Positions 10,692 through 21,620 of a DNA stretch of 64,000 nt are shown in pieces. The first letter of the stretch is position 1; each line of letters begins with the position of its first letter. The notes beneath the pieces are model-generated. The model was given only the letters and a program-made list of their open reading frames with translations, was not told the origin of the DNA and did not search any database. Position numbers and translations under genes: made by a program. The DNA comes from Bactrocera neohumeralis. Lineage: Eukaryota; Arthropoda; Insecta; Diptera; Tephritidae. Location: NCBI RefSeq assembly GCF_024586455.1, contig NC_065921.1:81032163-81096162 (forward strand). Direction: 5' to 3'.

Positions 10692-11318
10692 TTATTTTTC
10701 GATATCCAAACTCGTTTTTTGCATACAAATTTCAGCATACTTATTTTTGTTTTCGTCGATCTGATTGGCATTTTTGAATGCGTACTTTTCATTTGATGCA
10801 ATTTCCTTCAACATTTTAGGTTGCATTTGTAAAAATTCAAAAAATTCCTTACAAGTCATTTTAATGTTGTATCGAACATATAAAAGATCTCGCAATGTTT
10901 CGATCTTTATTTGTGATTTTTCATCGTTCCAAATCTGATTGATCAGAGAAAATACTCGTTCAACGGTGGCTGATGTGCCTGGCAAGGAGAGAATATACGA
11001 TATGATTCTGACCATGTGGTTGTATGGAACCTTCTTTTTGACGAAATGTTGAAAAATTTCAACCCAGCGTTGATCGGTGGCAGTACCATTTTCTTCCCAC
11101 GATTGGATTTTCTCTTCGGTTACGTATCTTTCCAAATACGTGAACTGATCGAATAAATCAGTATCGGATGATTCCAGATCAAAATGGTTATTGGTTGCGA
11201 TGTACTTCGCGGTGGTTTCGATAAACTTCCATTGCGGTGGTTGATCAAGCGCACACCAGGCAAAAATCATAATATGGTCAAATTGTTCTTTCCACTTTTC
11301 AATATATTTTATACATGA
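10692..11318 (-). pseudogene. hAT transposase C-terminal third
   Basis: Minus-strand translation of about 200 residues ends with the hAT dimerisation block: RIISYILSLPGTSATVERVF, SLINQIW, KIETLRDLLYVRYN and CKEFFEFLQ. The Ala/Glu-Arg-x-Phe-Ser signature is the hallmark of the domain. Upstream residues (SWEENGTATDQRWVEIF) are the preceding hAT helical region. The coding side is cut at 11318 exactly where the Helitron 3' terminus begins, so the Helitron probably landed in this hAT. It is a different hAT family from the composite blocks. Confidence 0.75.
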
Positions 11319-11346
11319 CTAGCTGACCCGGCGAACTTCGCACCGC
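11319..11346 (-). other. Helitron 3' terminal hairpin and CTAG end
   Basis: Minus strand GGCGGTGCGAAGTTCGCC, then GGGTCAGCTAG and host T. The GCGAA/TTCGC palindrome sits 7-12 bases upstream of CTAG, as in classical Helitron termination signals. The same AGCTGACCCGGCGAA end word is common in insect genomes. Confidence 0.75.
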
Positions 11347-11553
11347 CTAATTATTGGAGGCATATTTAGTAAGTCACAAACACACGACACAATACTTTTT
11401 TAATTTTATTGAAATTTGCTGCTTTTAGATTTTTAGGCATATTAAAGAATTATAGTATAGATGCACAGCAAAGAGACGTTAACATTTCAAGTGACATTTT
11501 ACCATAGACAATTTTTTTTGAGTGAATACTGACAAATATTTACACTATAACTA

Positions 11554-14019
11554 TCAAACTACATCTGTCGTTTTTTTTTTGACGATGGCCATGGTTAGGA
11601 AAAGAAGAAGAACTACATGAAAATCTTGTCCTTTTATCTTGACATCTACAGATCGTCCACCGTCCTCAACTGATCGCCGACGATACAATGGGTAACCATC
11701 GATTCCCGAGATGATTTCAGCAAGCAAGTTTCTCGGGTACCGTTTAGAGCACTTGCCGTCGATCATACAGGGTGAGCTGTTGTTGAAAACTCCGCAAGGT
11801 CCATGTATCATGTGTTTAGTTACTATCGTATGCAATTTTGGGTCAACCGTTTCATCAGGAATTTCGGCTGAAATAATGGAATCAATTTCTTCTGGCCTTA
11901 TTTTGTCAACCAACCAGACTAATATATGAGCATGTGGCAAACCACGCTTTTGCCACTCAACAGAGTACATCCAACAACGTACTTGGCCATACACACGATG
12001 CTTTGTAATGAAATTCATTAAAGATTTTAATTTTTGCTTGTAAACTCTGGCTGTGATGTCATGCCTATCAAGTGGTGTTTGGTTGTGTAGCAGTTCTTTT
12101 TTTATTTCAATCCATTGTGGGTTACAGGTGAATGTAATAAATAGGTCTGGACGGCCATACTTTCGAACATGAGACATCGCCTCTTGAGCGTACTCGTGCA
12201 TGTGGCGCGGGCTTCCGATGTAAGTGGCCGGTAAAATTGTCATTCTTCCTACATTATTTACATTGCCGTCAGCATTGATTGCATCGCGAAGATGAATGTA
12301 CTCTTCAGATCGAAGCTGCTGTTGGTTAAGACGGATGTATGTCAATCTTTCAGTCTCAATTTTGACGTACAAATTAATTATGTCGTTTGTTTTTGGGCAA
12401 CCACGGGCAACTGCCACGTTTTCTTTATTATGTTTTCTTATATACAGTATTTTGCTTAAGTCTAGATACAAATATTTATCTTACATTCTAGGAAGTATAT
12501 CTACAATCCACTTGAGATATGACATATGTTACAAGTGGAAAGATTCATCTTACAATCTATGAATTGTATTTTGGGACCACCTAAGGCGGACAGTATTAGG
12601 AAAGTACCATATGGGTTACATATTTATAACAGAAATACAATATGTTCATGTAATATGAACTGGTGGTATTAACTTACATGTCCACTGCATACTGATGAAA
12701 GAGCCGTTGACACATCAAAATGTGATTTACTTCACCTTCACCGATCATGAGTCTGTATGCATAATAATTCATGGCACTGACTTTTTTGTGTGTATCAGCA
12801 CCTGGAAGTACATATGATAAAAAAATACATTTATATATTGAACATATAAAATATTTTATTTTGTATAATCTAATTACCTGTTGTTGGATTAACCATTTTG
12901 ATATTAAAATGGTACCCATCTTCTCCCTGCCAGAAAATTAATGGGTATTGTAAAGCATCATAAGCTCTATGCGTTTCATATACACGTTTCAATTCATTGT
13001 TCCGGCGATGAAGTACAACATCTCTTGATTGCAAATTCTCTACAACAACGACAATAGCCACTTCATCTATTGTCGGTGAATTAAACCTCCTTGCATGCTC
13101 TCCAGCAGGTGTTTTGTCGGCTCTTATTACAATATTATGGCTGTCTGATGGCATCCGATCCAGTGCCATTTTGAACATCTTCACTAATTCATTATTCTCG
13201 TGAAGAAATGTTTGCAGTTGTTGGACAATGATTCGCTTGACGGTTGGATTATGACCACAACGTGTATCAACTTCCACATCTTGATTGCCCATAAAATAAA
13301 TTTGCAAAAATTTATGATCTGCATCTGGCACTGGCAGCATTGCCCCCAGTAGGTGATGAATTTGTCCTTGTATCTGTAATTGTTTAAGAACTGGTTAAAT
13401 TAATTGTGATACAAATACAAATTAGAATTTCACTAAAACAATTATGGTATACTACCTTGAAAGTAGGCATGAACCCGTCTTGTACTATATGCGTTGCACC
13501 AAACGATGTCATTTGGAAGCAATTATTATATTTTCCATCCCATTAACTAATGAGTGTAACGGTTCAGGTGGTGGCACCAATTGAGGCAATTGTACATTGC
13601 CACCAGCACAACATAATCCTGCTAATCCTGCAGGTTCACTACTGTACTTTAATGCTTTACAATGTTGACAAATGATTGACATTTCTCCAATCGTCACAGA
13701 TTTGTCGGCACTATAATCAAATTCCGGATCGTAGGAAAATGCTCCTCGTTCGAGGTTTACAGGAGCATTGCGTCTGCGGAATCGATTAAATTCGTTATCC
13801 CGTGCTCGCTGCTGTTGTGATCGATGTGCACGAACTCGTTCCATTCTCCCCTATCCACTTGATAGTTATTTACTCTTGAACGTAATTCTCCCATACTTGT
13901 ACGACTGTTATCATTATCAGCATCTCGCTGGTCATTAGTGCGGTTGGAGCGTAAAGTAGCTCGTTGCACATTTACACGACTTCGACGACCTATGTCAGGT
14001 CGTTTTCTTTTCCTCGGCA
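11554..14019 (-). pseudogene. Helitron Rep-type protein, N-terminal part
   Basis: Exons read on the minus strand: MPRKRKRPDIGRRSRVNVQR start (about 14019), CQHCKALKYSSEP zinc-like motif, DADHKFLQIYFMGNQDVE, PTIDEVAIV, LQYPLIFWQGEDGYHFNI; intron 12807-12878; NYYAYRLMI, RCQ-type LFHQYAVD; then YIHLRDAI, GSPRHMHEYAQEAMSHVRKY, DLFITFTCNPQW and WQKRGLPHAHILVWL, which holds the His-hydrophobic-His (HUH) pair. The Helitron Rep nicks and rolls out single strands; its catalytic Tyr motif, expected after GYPLYRRR, is absent, as is the helicase. Breaks: a 38-bp deletion near 13537, a one-base deletion near 13852 and a 293-bp insertion at 12385-12677. Confidence 0.8.
12385..12677. mobile_element. 293-bp insertion in Helitron A with 5-bp duplication
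   Basis: ATGTC is present on both sides (12380-12384 and 12678-12682). Removing the insert restores a continuous Helitron frame: LFHQYAVD followed by IINLYVKIETERL. The insert is AT-rich, contains GGGCAACCACGGGCAACTGCC near one end, and lacks TG...CA or visible inverted ends. Family unknown; the 5-bp duplication suggests an integrase-type mechanism. Confidence 0.5.
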
Positions 14020-14196
14020 TTGTAAGCAGCGAGAAGAAAATCACTTTTAGCAGTTTTTCAATATTTCTCCAATTAAATGTTTCTTTTTTTAACATGAGAT
14101 GACAAAACCAAGGATGTTAAAGTAGGAGCGCAGCAAAAAGTCTCTAAATTTATGGACAAAACAATGTAACGTTCGGATACACGTGCTTTTTACATG

Positions 14197-14930
14197 ATCC
14201 ACTGATTTACTTCACCTTCACGGATCATGAGTCTGTATGCATAATAATTCATGGCACTGACTTTTTTGTGTGTATCAGCACCTGGAAGTACATATGATAA
14301 AAAAATACATTTATATATTGAACATATAAAATATTTTATTTTGTATAATCTAATTACCTGTTGTTGGATTAACCATTTTGATATTAAAATGGTACCCATC
14401 TTCTCCCTGCCAGAAAATTAATGGGTATTGTAAAGCATCATAAGCTCTATGCGTTTCATATACACGTTTCAATTAATTGTTCCGGCGATGAAGTACAATA
14501 TCTCTTGATTGCAAATTCTCTCCAACAGCGACAATAGCCACTTCATCTATTGTCGGTGAATTAAACCTCCTTGCATGCTCTCCAGCAGCTGTTTTGTCGG
14601 TTCTTATTACAATATTATGGCTGTCTGATGGCATCCGATCCAGTGCCATTTTGAACATCTTCACTAATTCATTATTCTCGTGAAGAAATGTTTGCAGTTG
14701 TTGGACAATGATTCGCTTGACGGTTGGATTATGACCACAACGTGTATCAACTTCCACAACTTGATTGCCCATAAAATAAATTTGGAAAAATTTATGATCT
14801 GCATCTGGCACTGGCAGCATTGCCCCCAGTAGGTGATGAATTTGTCCTTATATCTGTAATTGTTTAAGAACTGGTTAAATTAATTGTGATAAAAATACAA
14901 ATTAGAATTTCACTAAAACAATTACGGTAT
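14197..14930 (-). mobile_element. Helitron copy B (partial, head-to-tail with A)
   Basis: About 730 bp nearly identical to 12727-13439 of copy A, including the same intron and exons (PDADHKFFQIYFMGNQVVE, AVGENLQSRDIVLHRR). A few base changes add a stop (AATTAATTGTT for AATTCATTGTT) and a substituted glycine-to-alanine. It begins in mid-exon and is cut at TA 14930 by the Tigger element. It lies upstream of copy A in the same orientation. Confidence 0.85.
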
Positions 14931-14931
14931 A

Positions 14932-16490
14932 CAGTCAATCCCGCTTAAGTGCCATATGGTACATTAGGAAGGCGGGTCAGTTACGGCATCAACTGCAGAT
15001 TCTTCTGATGATTCAACATCAGCCTCATTTAATACATCTTTTACTTATTCCTCATCAGTAAGAACACCAAAGCAATGAATGTCACTGTCGCACGCGACGT
15101 ATTCATCACAGTTATGTATTTCAATAGGGACATCTACTATTTCCTCGATAGGGTCGAACGAAATATCTTCTACTTGAAATCCGGCCTACAAAACGAAATT
15201 CAAGAATTTTAAATTAAATACATACCTGCAATATTTTGCTTTTCATAGTTCAAACATAATTATTAAGAGCTAAACTTACTTTTTGAAAGCAATTTCTTAT
15301 GGTATCGCTTTTAACAAGCCACCACGCCCGTTTAATAAAATTAAGGGCATCAAGTATTGAAATCGATGTTATAAATTGTTTAATTGACAAGCCGTTCTCT
15401 ATGGCAAGTATTTGTTTTCGAACCATTATTTGTCTGAAATAAACTTTAAAGCAGTGTATTATTCCTTGGTCGAGAGGCTGCAACAGTGATGTCGTGTTTG
15501 GTGGCAAAAATGTAATCTTTACATTCTCAACATTCAAACCATCAACTTTATGGCAGGCTGCGTTGTCAACTATTAATAACACCTTTCGCTTTTGCTTTCC
15601 CATTTCATTGTCAAATTCCTTCATTATGATTGACCACAAAGATCCAGTCATCCAAGCTTTGTTCTGGGAATAGTACGGCAGCGGCACAACTTTTCCCTTA
15701 AAACACCTCGGGTTTTTCGACTTTCCAATTGCAAAAACTTTTTTGAAGGTTCCATCTGAATTACATAAAAATAACAGAGTCAGGCGGGCCTTTTGTGCCT
15801 CACCGCCCACCGACTTGTCTCCTCCTTTACACAACGTTCCGCTTGGAAGAGCCTTGTAAAAAAGACTGCTTTCATCCGCATTAAATATATCGCCTGGCTC
15901 GTAGTCCTTTATTAAGGTATTTAAAACTTCATTGCGGTAGTTTTCCGCAGTGCTGCCTTGCCTTGAATTGATGGATGGTTGAAATGTCCACCTTGAACTT
16001 TTTTGCCACATCAGCCTTCGGCTTTCCTTCGTGTTCAATCAAATTTATTGCTTCCAACTTTTGTTTCATAGTCAAAGCAGTTACTATTTTGCGCGTTTTA
16101 CCAGGCATTTTTCTGTATTTTTCAAACTTACAACGATGCAAATGACAAAAGCGAAAATTTTTGACACATAGATAGCGAAGATCGATTAATACAAATGCTC
16201 GATAAGAAAAGCACTTATCCATATTGCCATATTTTAAGATTTTACAAGAATATTTTTCGATTTTATAATTTTAAATTTAAAGTGGCACTTAAGAGGGGGA
16301 AAAGTTAAACCAATTTTTTTAATGAAGCACGAAATTTAGTGGCCGCTAAGCGGGATTGGCACTTAACCGAGTGGTACTTAAATGGGGAAATTTCTATACA
16401 TTTTTTCGAAAAAATGTTCGTAGCAGTAAAATACAGGTACTTAAGCGGGAATGGCAGTTAAGCGTGGAGGCACTTAAGCGGGATTTACTG
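14932..16490 (-). mobile_element. Tigger/pogo-type element (1559 bp)
   Basis: Ends are inverted repeats of about 22 bp: left CAGTCAATCCCGCTTAAGTG, right the complement of CAGTAAATCCCGCTTAAGTG, with TA on both outer sides (14930-14931, 16491-16492). Several additional copies of the word GGCACTTAAGCGG or close variants lie inside the right end (16280-16480), likely transposase-binding sites. The left flank is Helitron copy B and the right flank is a piggyBac, so the flanks do not match each other across the element. Confidence 0.85.
14990..16108 (-). pseudogene. Tigger/pogo transposase with internal deletion
   Basis: Start Met at 16108: MPGKTRKIVTALTMKQKLE, then the CENP-B-type helix-turn-helix (KADVAKKFKVDISTIHQFK). 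A deletion with frameshift near 15950 removes the rest of the DNA-binding region and joins to TAENYRNEVLNTL. The DDE domain follows: FNADESSLFYKALP (Asp 1), VLLIVDNAACHKV (Asp 2), LPPNTTSLLQPLDQGII (last acidic region), then IKRAWWLVKSDTIRNCFQK and an acidic tail with one stop near 15047. DDE_1 enzymes of this class cut at TA. The family's usual length is around 450-500 residues; here only about 300 remain. Confidence 0.8.
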
Positions 16491-16491
16491 T

Positions 16492-17085
16492 ATTCAAACT
16501 CATTCTCATTTTCTGATGCCGTTTCTTCTTCACTATCTTCAAATGATGAATCTGTTTCATCTTCACTAGGCTCATATTCGTCAGATGAACCCGCAGAAAA
16601 ATCCGACAGACTTTCAACCACTCTCTCTAACTCCTTTTGGCTCAAAGATCTTTTCGACATTTTAGTCCTGGAATAAACATAAACTTGTACGCACCTGTTG
16701 GTACATATAAATACCAGTAAAAAATACTGCTGGTACATATATGTACCACGATATAAAAGTGCATATAAAATATACACCTGCTTCAAATAAAACCTTTTTC
16801 ATATTTACCTATGTTCCTCTAAGTTTCGTGTTCGGAAATAAAACAAATGTTTACAATGTCACTTCTGATTCGCCCTTTTTTTTACTAAAAATCACTTGTA
16901 ATTACACATTCAGCTCCGATAACACGTGGATAAGAGACAAACTGTAAAACTTACGCCTGCCATACTTTCAAAAATATTTAGAGTTACCGGCTGGTATAAT
17001 TTTATACCGTTTTTAGAGCAATTTAAGACTTTAAGGGTATTTAAAATTGCGCTGGTAAATATGTGTACCACTCGGGACGAAAGGG
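16492..17085 (-). mobile_element. piggyBac 5' end with TTAA and N-terminal coding start
   Basis: On the minus strand the element starts CCCTTTCGTCCCGAGTGG at 17085 next to TTAA (17086-17089), the canonical piggyBac border (CCC/TTAA). Palindromic GGTAC-type words follow (GGTACATATATGTACC near 16732-16747). Coding begins at Met 16660: MSKRSLSQKELERVVESL then a Glu/Asp/Ser-rich segment typical of the disordered N-terminus of piggyBac transposases. The frame is cut at 16492 by the Tigger end. The catalytic part is not present next to it. Confidence 0.7.
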
Positions 17086-17156
17086 TTAAATTAACAAATC
17101 ATATAAAAATTCACTTTTTTCATTTATCTATCAAAATTCATTGGTATATCTTATTT

Positions 17157-18333
17157 CGGCTGTGACTTGAAATAGAGCCAAAAGTAATTATTCAATTTCT
17201 GTCGTATCTCATGACCTGAAATCAAAAATTTTTATGAAATAATTAAAAGAAACGATGCAACTATATTAAATCTTACTTCAATATTTAGTGCAGTATTCTT
17301 TATTTTTTATAACTGCTGAGCAATGCCTGGGCATCGAATCCACTAGATTCTGGCACTTAGCAGCTGGAATTTGCTCCCATGCGTCCTTCACTAGTTTCCA
17401 AAGGGCATCTTTATTTGTTGGATTTTTTCCTCTAAGAGCCACTTTAACCTCTCGCCACAAATTTTCAATTGGGTTTAGATCTGGCGACTGTGGCGGCCAG
17501 CATAAAACTTGGATGTTATTTTGACTAAACCATTCTTTTGCCCGCTTCGATGTGTGTTTTGGGTCGTTACCTTGCTGGAACACCCATCGAAGCGGCATGT
17601 TAAGCTCTGCGTAAGGCAACATAGTTTCATTCAAAATTCTAGTGTATTGCAAGGCATCCATTGTACCTTCTATCCGAAATAGAGGAACAGTCCCATAATA
17701 AGAAAAGCACCCCCATACCATTATACTCCCACCGCCATGTTTTACCGTTTTTACAGTGTATTGAGGGCAAAATTCGGTATTGGGCTACCTTCGCACAGTA
17801 AGGCTGCCTCGGTCAGAGTTAAATAAATTCACTTTTGTTTCATCTGGCCAAAGAATGATTCGCCACTTACTCGCTGGCCAATTCACATGATCCTCGGCAA
17901 ATTTTAATCGTTTTTTTACGTTTGCTTTGGTTAGAAACGGTACCTTTCGAGCTGTTTTAGCCTTTAATCTTTCTTTGATTAACAGTTTTCTAATTGTTGA
18001 AGTATCCACATCCAAAGAAAACTGTTTTTTGAGTGCGGAAGAGGTCACAAACGGATCTTTTTTAACGTGACGCAGGATACGCCTTCGCAAACCCTCGTTG
18101 ATTTTGGGCTTTTTGCCTCTGTTTTCTGGGATATCTTTGTAATTTATGGCGTTTTCAACCATTTTTTTTGAGCAGCCAACTAATCCAGCTATTTCTCTTT
18201 GACTTTTGCCTTGCTTTCTTAAATTTTTTTATCAATTTTCTGCATTCAGGGCTGCAGTGTTTGGCTCTACCCATTTTTAGAACTAAAAAGAATTAAACAC
18301 CCAAATGTATGGCTTTATTTCAGCACATCACTG
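17157..18333 (-). mobile_element. Tc1-like element (about 1.18 kb)
   Basis: Right end: CACTG/TA at 18329-18335; its complement CAGTGATGTGCTGAAATAAAGCC matches the left-end sequence GGCTGTGACTTGAAATAGAGCC near 17158-17180 with several mismatches, so the inverted ends are eroded. Inserted at TA into the piggyBac-type gene at 18336-18740. Contains a single minus-strand transposase frame. Confidence 0.65.
17278..18274 (-). pseudogene. Tc1-like transposase, nearly full length, inactivated
   Basis: Start Met 18274 (MGRAKHCSPECRKLIKK). DNA-binding region: KSKREIAGLVGCSKKMVENA and a GKKPKI linker, second helix-turn-helix VTSSALKKQFSLDVDTSTIR. Catalytic domain: WRIILWPDETKVNLF (Asp 1), KHGGGSIMVWGCFSYYG, WVFQQGNDPKHTS and SPDLNPIENLW (Glu). 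The residue expected to be the second catalytic Asp is Gly (QQG instead of QQD). There is also an in-frame TAG near 17790 and a frameshift near 18220. About 330 codons, the normal family length, so it is complete but dead. Confidence 0.8.
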
Positions 18334-18335
18334 TA

Positions 18336-18740
18336 TTTAATGAGCTCCTTCCGAAATATTTGGAAAAAAAATTGAGCAGGAGAATCTAGGTCTAAAATAT
18401 TGCTATCTAGAGTCTCGTCTCCTGTAAAACGAAGTTGATGTTCGTTCAAAGATAGGTTTTTTTTCTTCCATAGCATAGACTCCCATAGATTTTTTCTATT
18501 TCCTGATGATCCTGGTGCACTCTGCACATTACTTTCACTGACGGCCGTGGGCAAAATCGGCAAACTATCTTCACATTCGTCATCTTCTATTATGTTTTCA
18601 AAACACAAATCATCCAAATCAGTGGGGTCAAAGTCTGGATCTGCAATGCTATCGCCATCAAAATCAAGTCCATCAACGCTTTCTTCGTAATCCATAAGAA
18701 TATTTTCGATTTCATCCTCTGTCAGTTTTATATTAGTCAT
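18336..18740 (-). pseudogene. piggyBac-like transposase, N-terminal part
   Basis: Met 18740, MTNIKLTEDEIENILMDYEE, then a long Asp/Glu-rich disordered stretch and the start of the folded region: FTGDETLDSNILDLDSPAQF followed by FFQIFRKELIKY. This FxGxxxL...L..P..FF..FF pattern is the first dimerisation block of piggyBac transposases. Translation is cut at TA 18334 by the Tc1 insertion; no continuation is visible beyond that Tc1. It belongs to a different piggyBac family from the one starting at 17085. Confidence 0.7.
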
Positions 18741-19400
18741 ACTAAAAAAATACACGTTATAACACAATATTCTGTAAAAATAAGAAACTATTGAATAATA
18801 TACAACGAATATGAGTTACTTATTGAAGAAGAAATTTTAATTAAAATGGAATAATATTGAATATTCGATGCTGCGATGGTAGCGCAGTCTGCGGATCCAA
18901 TGTAAAATATTCTAAAACCAACAACTACTTACAATTTTTGTTATTTTTTTTTAGGCATTTTTGTTGCAATGCAAGGTGTTACTAATATCCCAAATCCTCG
19001 GTCACTCCTTCTCGCAATTCGCAAGTGGGCGCTTCTCCAACGTTGTAAAATTCAGCATTCGATTTTTGCGTTTTGATGAACAAATCTTCTGTTCCATTTT
19101 TTAAATTTTCAAAAATTAATATTATTTTATAAATTTCACAATTTCACTATACTCGCACGACGCGCCAATGACATTTTCCTTCAAGAAACAATTCTTGATT
19201 TCAGGTTTCTTCGCAAAACCAGCATTGCACTATACGCATTTTATTGAAAAAATTTATTAAAATAATATTATACAGTTAGCAAAAAAAAACAACTTGTACA
19301 CTTATTGAACTAAAATAAAAATAAACACAGTGTTAATAAAGGTTAAGCGTTTTGCTTCACTTATTCCTTACCTCGGGTGGGGGGCAATAAATGATAGCTA
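18741..19400. other. No gene recognised; probably 5' flank of the piggyBac fragment
   Basis: Contains a dyad CTGCG.ATGGTAG.CGCAG at 18881-18898 that superficially resembles a tRNA A box. A GC-richer patch at 19000-19060 has no motif. Confidence 0.35.
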
Positions 19401-20320
19401 ACGGCTCCTTTATTTGAAATATTTCCTTTTAATTCTTCTTTTACCCCTTACCACTGGTGGGGGAAGTAAAATTTGTAAATAAAAGGAATGTTTTCGATTG
19501 AGATTTTCTTTCAAATCTGATCTTTATTTCGTATTTTTCTTGCTTATATACAATTTGTAAAACTATCTTATCTATCTAAATATATGCGTATGTGTGTATA
19601 TTATATGTATTGCAGCATATTGTTTATTGCTGCTTGACATGGGGTTGTTTTGATACATATGTGTGTGTATGATAATCTTATCTCTTCTCTAAATTTATGA
19701 CATGTGTCCCTATGCATTTTTGTTTTTATTGCATGCGCATTGCATGTAAATGCATTCATATATATGTTTATTAATATATAAATAGATATTTGTATTCAGT
19801 AGAATTTCGGCTTTGCTGATAAATAAGCATGTTCAATGATATTTGAACACACAGTGTATTTTTCACTAACTCACCTTCTTCTTTACCACCACAAGATTTG
19901 TTTTAGAAATGAAAAAATGTAATTGAAAATGTAATTAGAATGGAATATACGCGTGTATATACTTATGTAATGCGGTTTTCTTGTTTGTATACAATGTATT
20001 TCACTTTATAAATGTACAGAGGAAACTATAGTATTTAAATTTTTATAATTCCGAAACTGGATGGAAATGGCGAAACTCGAAAAAAACGCTGATGCTGCTC
20101 GATGGCGGGAAACTGATGCGCTCGATGGCGAAAGATAAATAAACTGATGATGCCGTTCGATGGCGAAAAATCGGGAAACAAACTGCTGATGCCGCTCGCG
20201 GTAATTAAGAATAGTTTTTAATTATTCTTTAAAAATATATTTTCCTTCGATTCCTCGAAGGTTCCTTTATTTAAATGTTTAATATTAGTCTACACAAAAT
20301 ATTATAACTTATTATGTCTG
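19401..20320. repeat. LTR-like and low-complexity sequence
   Basis: Holds CTCCTTTATTTGAAATATTT and later TGTTCAATGATATTTGAACA, which resemble CTCCTTTATTTATAAAATTT and TGTTCAAATATATATTGAACA at 23400-23650. This points to two old copies of one LTR family. TATGTGTGTG-type microsatellite sequence lies at 19580-19680. CTGATG.TGC..CTCGATGGCG words repeat at 20090-20200. No clean borders. Confidence 0.3.
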
Positions 20321-20446
20321 AATTTCTATTCAAACTGAGGACAAGAGTTGTATGCGTGTCACTCTTTTATAGCAGTGCAGTCAACTCGTGTCGTCTTCCT
20401 ATTGGCTAATTCCGGTGGCGTGGCATCTTGGATAATGCCATGCTTT

Positions 20447-20620
20447 TTGTTGTTGGTCACGTGGTGGCTGTACATTCTTGTAAGGTAATGCCCCATGTGT
20501 CTGTATGTTGATCACGTTGTATATGCGTGATGTGGCATTGGCTTGTTGTTGGTCACGTGGTGTGTGTACTCTTGTAAGATGATGCCTCTCCATGTGTTTG
20601 TGTTTTGATCACGAGCCACT
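20447..20620. repeat. 96-bp direct repeat, two units
   Basis: TTGTTGTTGGTCACGTGG starts at 20447 and 20543. The units share TGTAC.TCTTGTAAG.T.ATGC and CCATGTGT.TGT.T.TTGATCACG. It lies just downstream (minus sense) of the gypsy gag and may be part of the same retroelement. Confidence 0.7.
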
Positions 20621-21110
20621 TATTGACGTCACGGTGGTCGTCTCCACTGAATTTAGGCACAGCGGCTTCGAGCTCATCGGTATTTATATAATTTTTCGAT
20701 GGTTCGTGATAATGTTGGTTCCCAAGTTCAGCTATTTCGCGACGTAGTTATAGGATTCGGAGTTGTTCTTCTAGTCGCTCTGCTTCTAGGCCTAAGAATG
20801 TGACACTTTCATATAGTGGTTCGATTTCTGATGCGGCTGACGCAGGAGCAGGACAAATATCGGGCCTGGTGGTATTCGTTTCGGCGGTAGTGACAGCAGT
20901 TATGGCGGCGATGGCCCCGGAATCATCAATGCGAGCAGCGGTGGTGACAGCAGTTACAGCAATGGTGGCGTCGGGAGCGCTAGTTTGAGCAGCGGTGGTG
21001 ACAGCGGTGGTGACAGCGGTTATGGCGGCGGTGGCTTCGGGAGCACCAGTTTGAGTAGCAGTGGTGGCAGCAGTTAGGGCAGCGGTAGCGTCGGAAATTT
21101 ATGAGCGGCG
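20621..21110 (-). pseudogene. gypsy-type Gag, N-terminal half
   Basis: Minus strand: an Ala/Thr/Val-rich repetitive region (TAVTTAAQTSAPDA-like units from imperfect trinucleotides at 20870-21070), then IEPLYESVTFLGLEAERLEE and LRREIAELGNQ, a predicted coiled coil, then DELEAAVPKFSGDD, the typical start of a retrotransposon Gag capsid domain. A TAA stop lies inside the coiled coil near 20751. Coding similarity ends near 20621 where the 96-bp repeats begin. No zinc knuckle or pol part is adjacent. Confidence 0.55.
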
Positions 21111-21199
21111 TATGCTTCAATTCGCCGTCTGTATGTGTGATGTCTCTGCGGTACAACAACCAACTGTTTACTAAACTCGAATTTATGCACCAATAGACT

Positions 21200-21620
21200 A
21201 TGCGCATGCAGAGCTGTTAAAAAGGGATTAAAATTAATAATCAATTGAATTAATATATTTTTTTCATTAATTCGATTATTAATTTTTTTCGCAATTCGTT
21301 GATTAATTAATGATTGAAAATTAATTTAATCATGATTAAAGGGAATTAATTTAGTTTGAAAAATTTATTTACAGATTAAAAAAATTTAATCAAAAACTTA
21401 GTAAGATTAAAAATTTTGATTAATTTGGATTAATTGGCAATTAATATTGCATTAATTAAAAAAAAAGAAATTTATTGTTATTTATAAATCATATGGTGAA
21501 TTTAATAATACAATAAATAAATAATAATAACAAAATATAGTCATTACAGTAATTCAACAAAATTTTAAACAAACAAATTTAACAATATTTCAATAATTTC
21601 AACCATAAAGATAACGAATT
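21200..21620. repeat. TTAATTAA-rich low-complexity DNA
   Basis: Clustered TTAAT/ATTAA words, many overlapping, between 21225 and 21470, then AT-rich sequence. Some may be hAT subterminal sequence. No gene. Confidence 0.5.

Larger units (their letters stand above)
11319..14180 (-). mobile_element. Helitron copy A (internally deleted, 3' terminus intact)
   Basis: The element lies on the minus strand. Its 3' end at 11319-11322 reads CTAG followed by T, the expected CTRR|T terminus, with a short GC hairpin (GCGAAGTTCGC) about 12 bases before it. The coding part starts near 14019-14035 and covers the Helitron N-terminal and first Rep regions; the catalytic-Tyr and helicase parts are missing, and sequence jumps from coding near 11560 to the last 240 bp. 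The 5' terminus (TC) could not be fixed; the 5' leader spans about 14036-14196. Partial copies of the same family are at 14197-14930, 31358-32817 and 36728-38312. Confidence 0.8.

Noticed and set aside
18881..18910. tRNA-like A-box word (GGTAGCGCAG)
   Set aside because: No B box, no cloverleaf and no CCA-side stem downstream; it is better explained as a short dyad CTGCG/CGCAG.
20980..21207. Cys/His-rich minus-strand frame suggestive of a zinc protein
   Set aside because: It is the wrong frame of an Ala/Thr-rich Gag repeat; regular trinucleotides create the Cys/His pattern.
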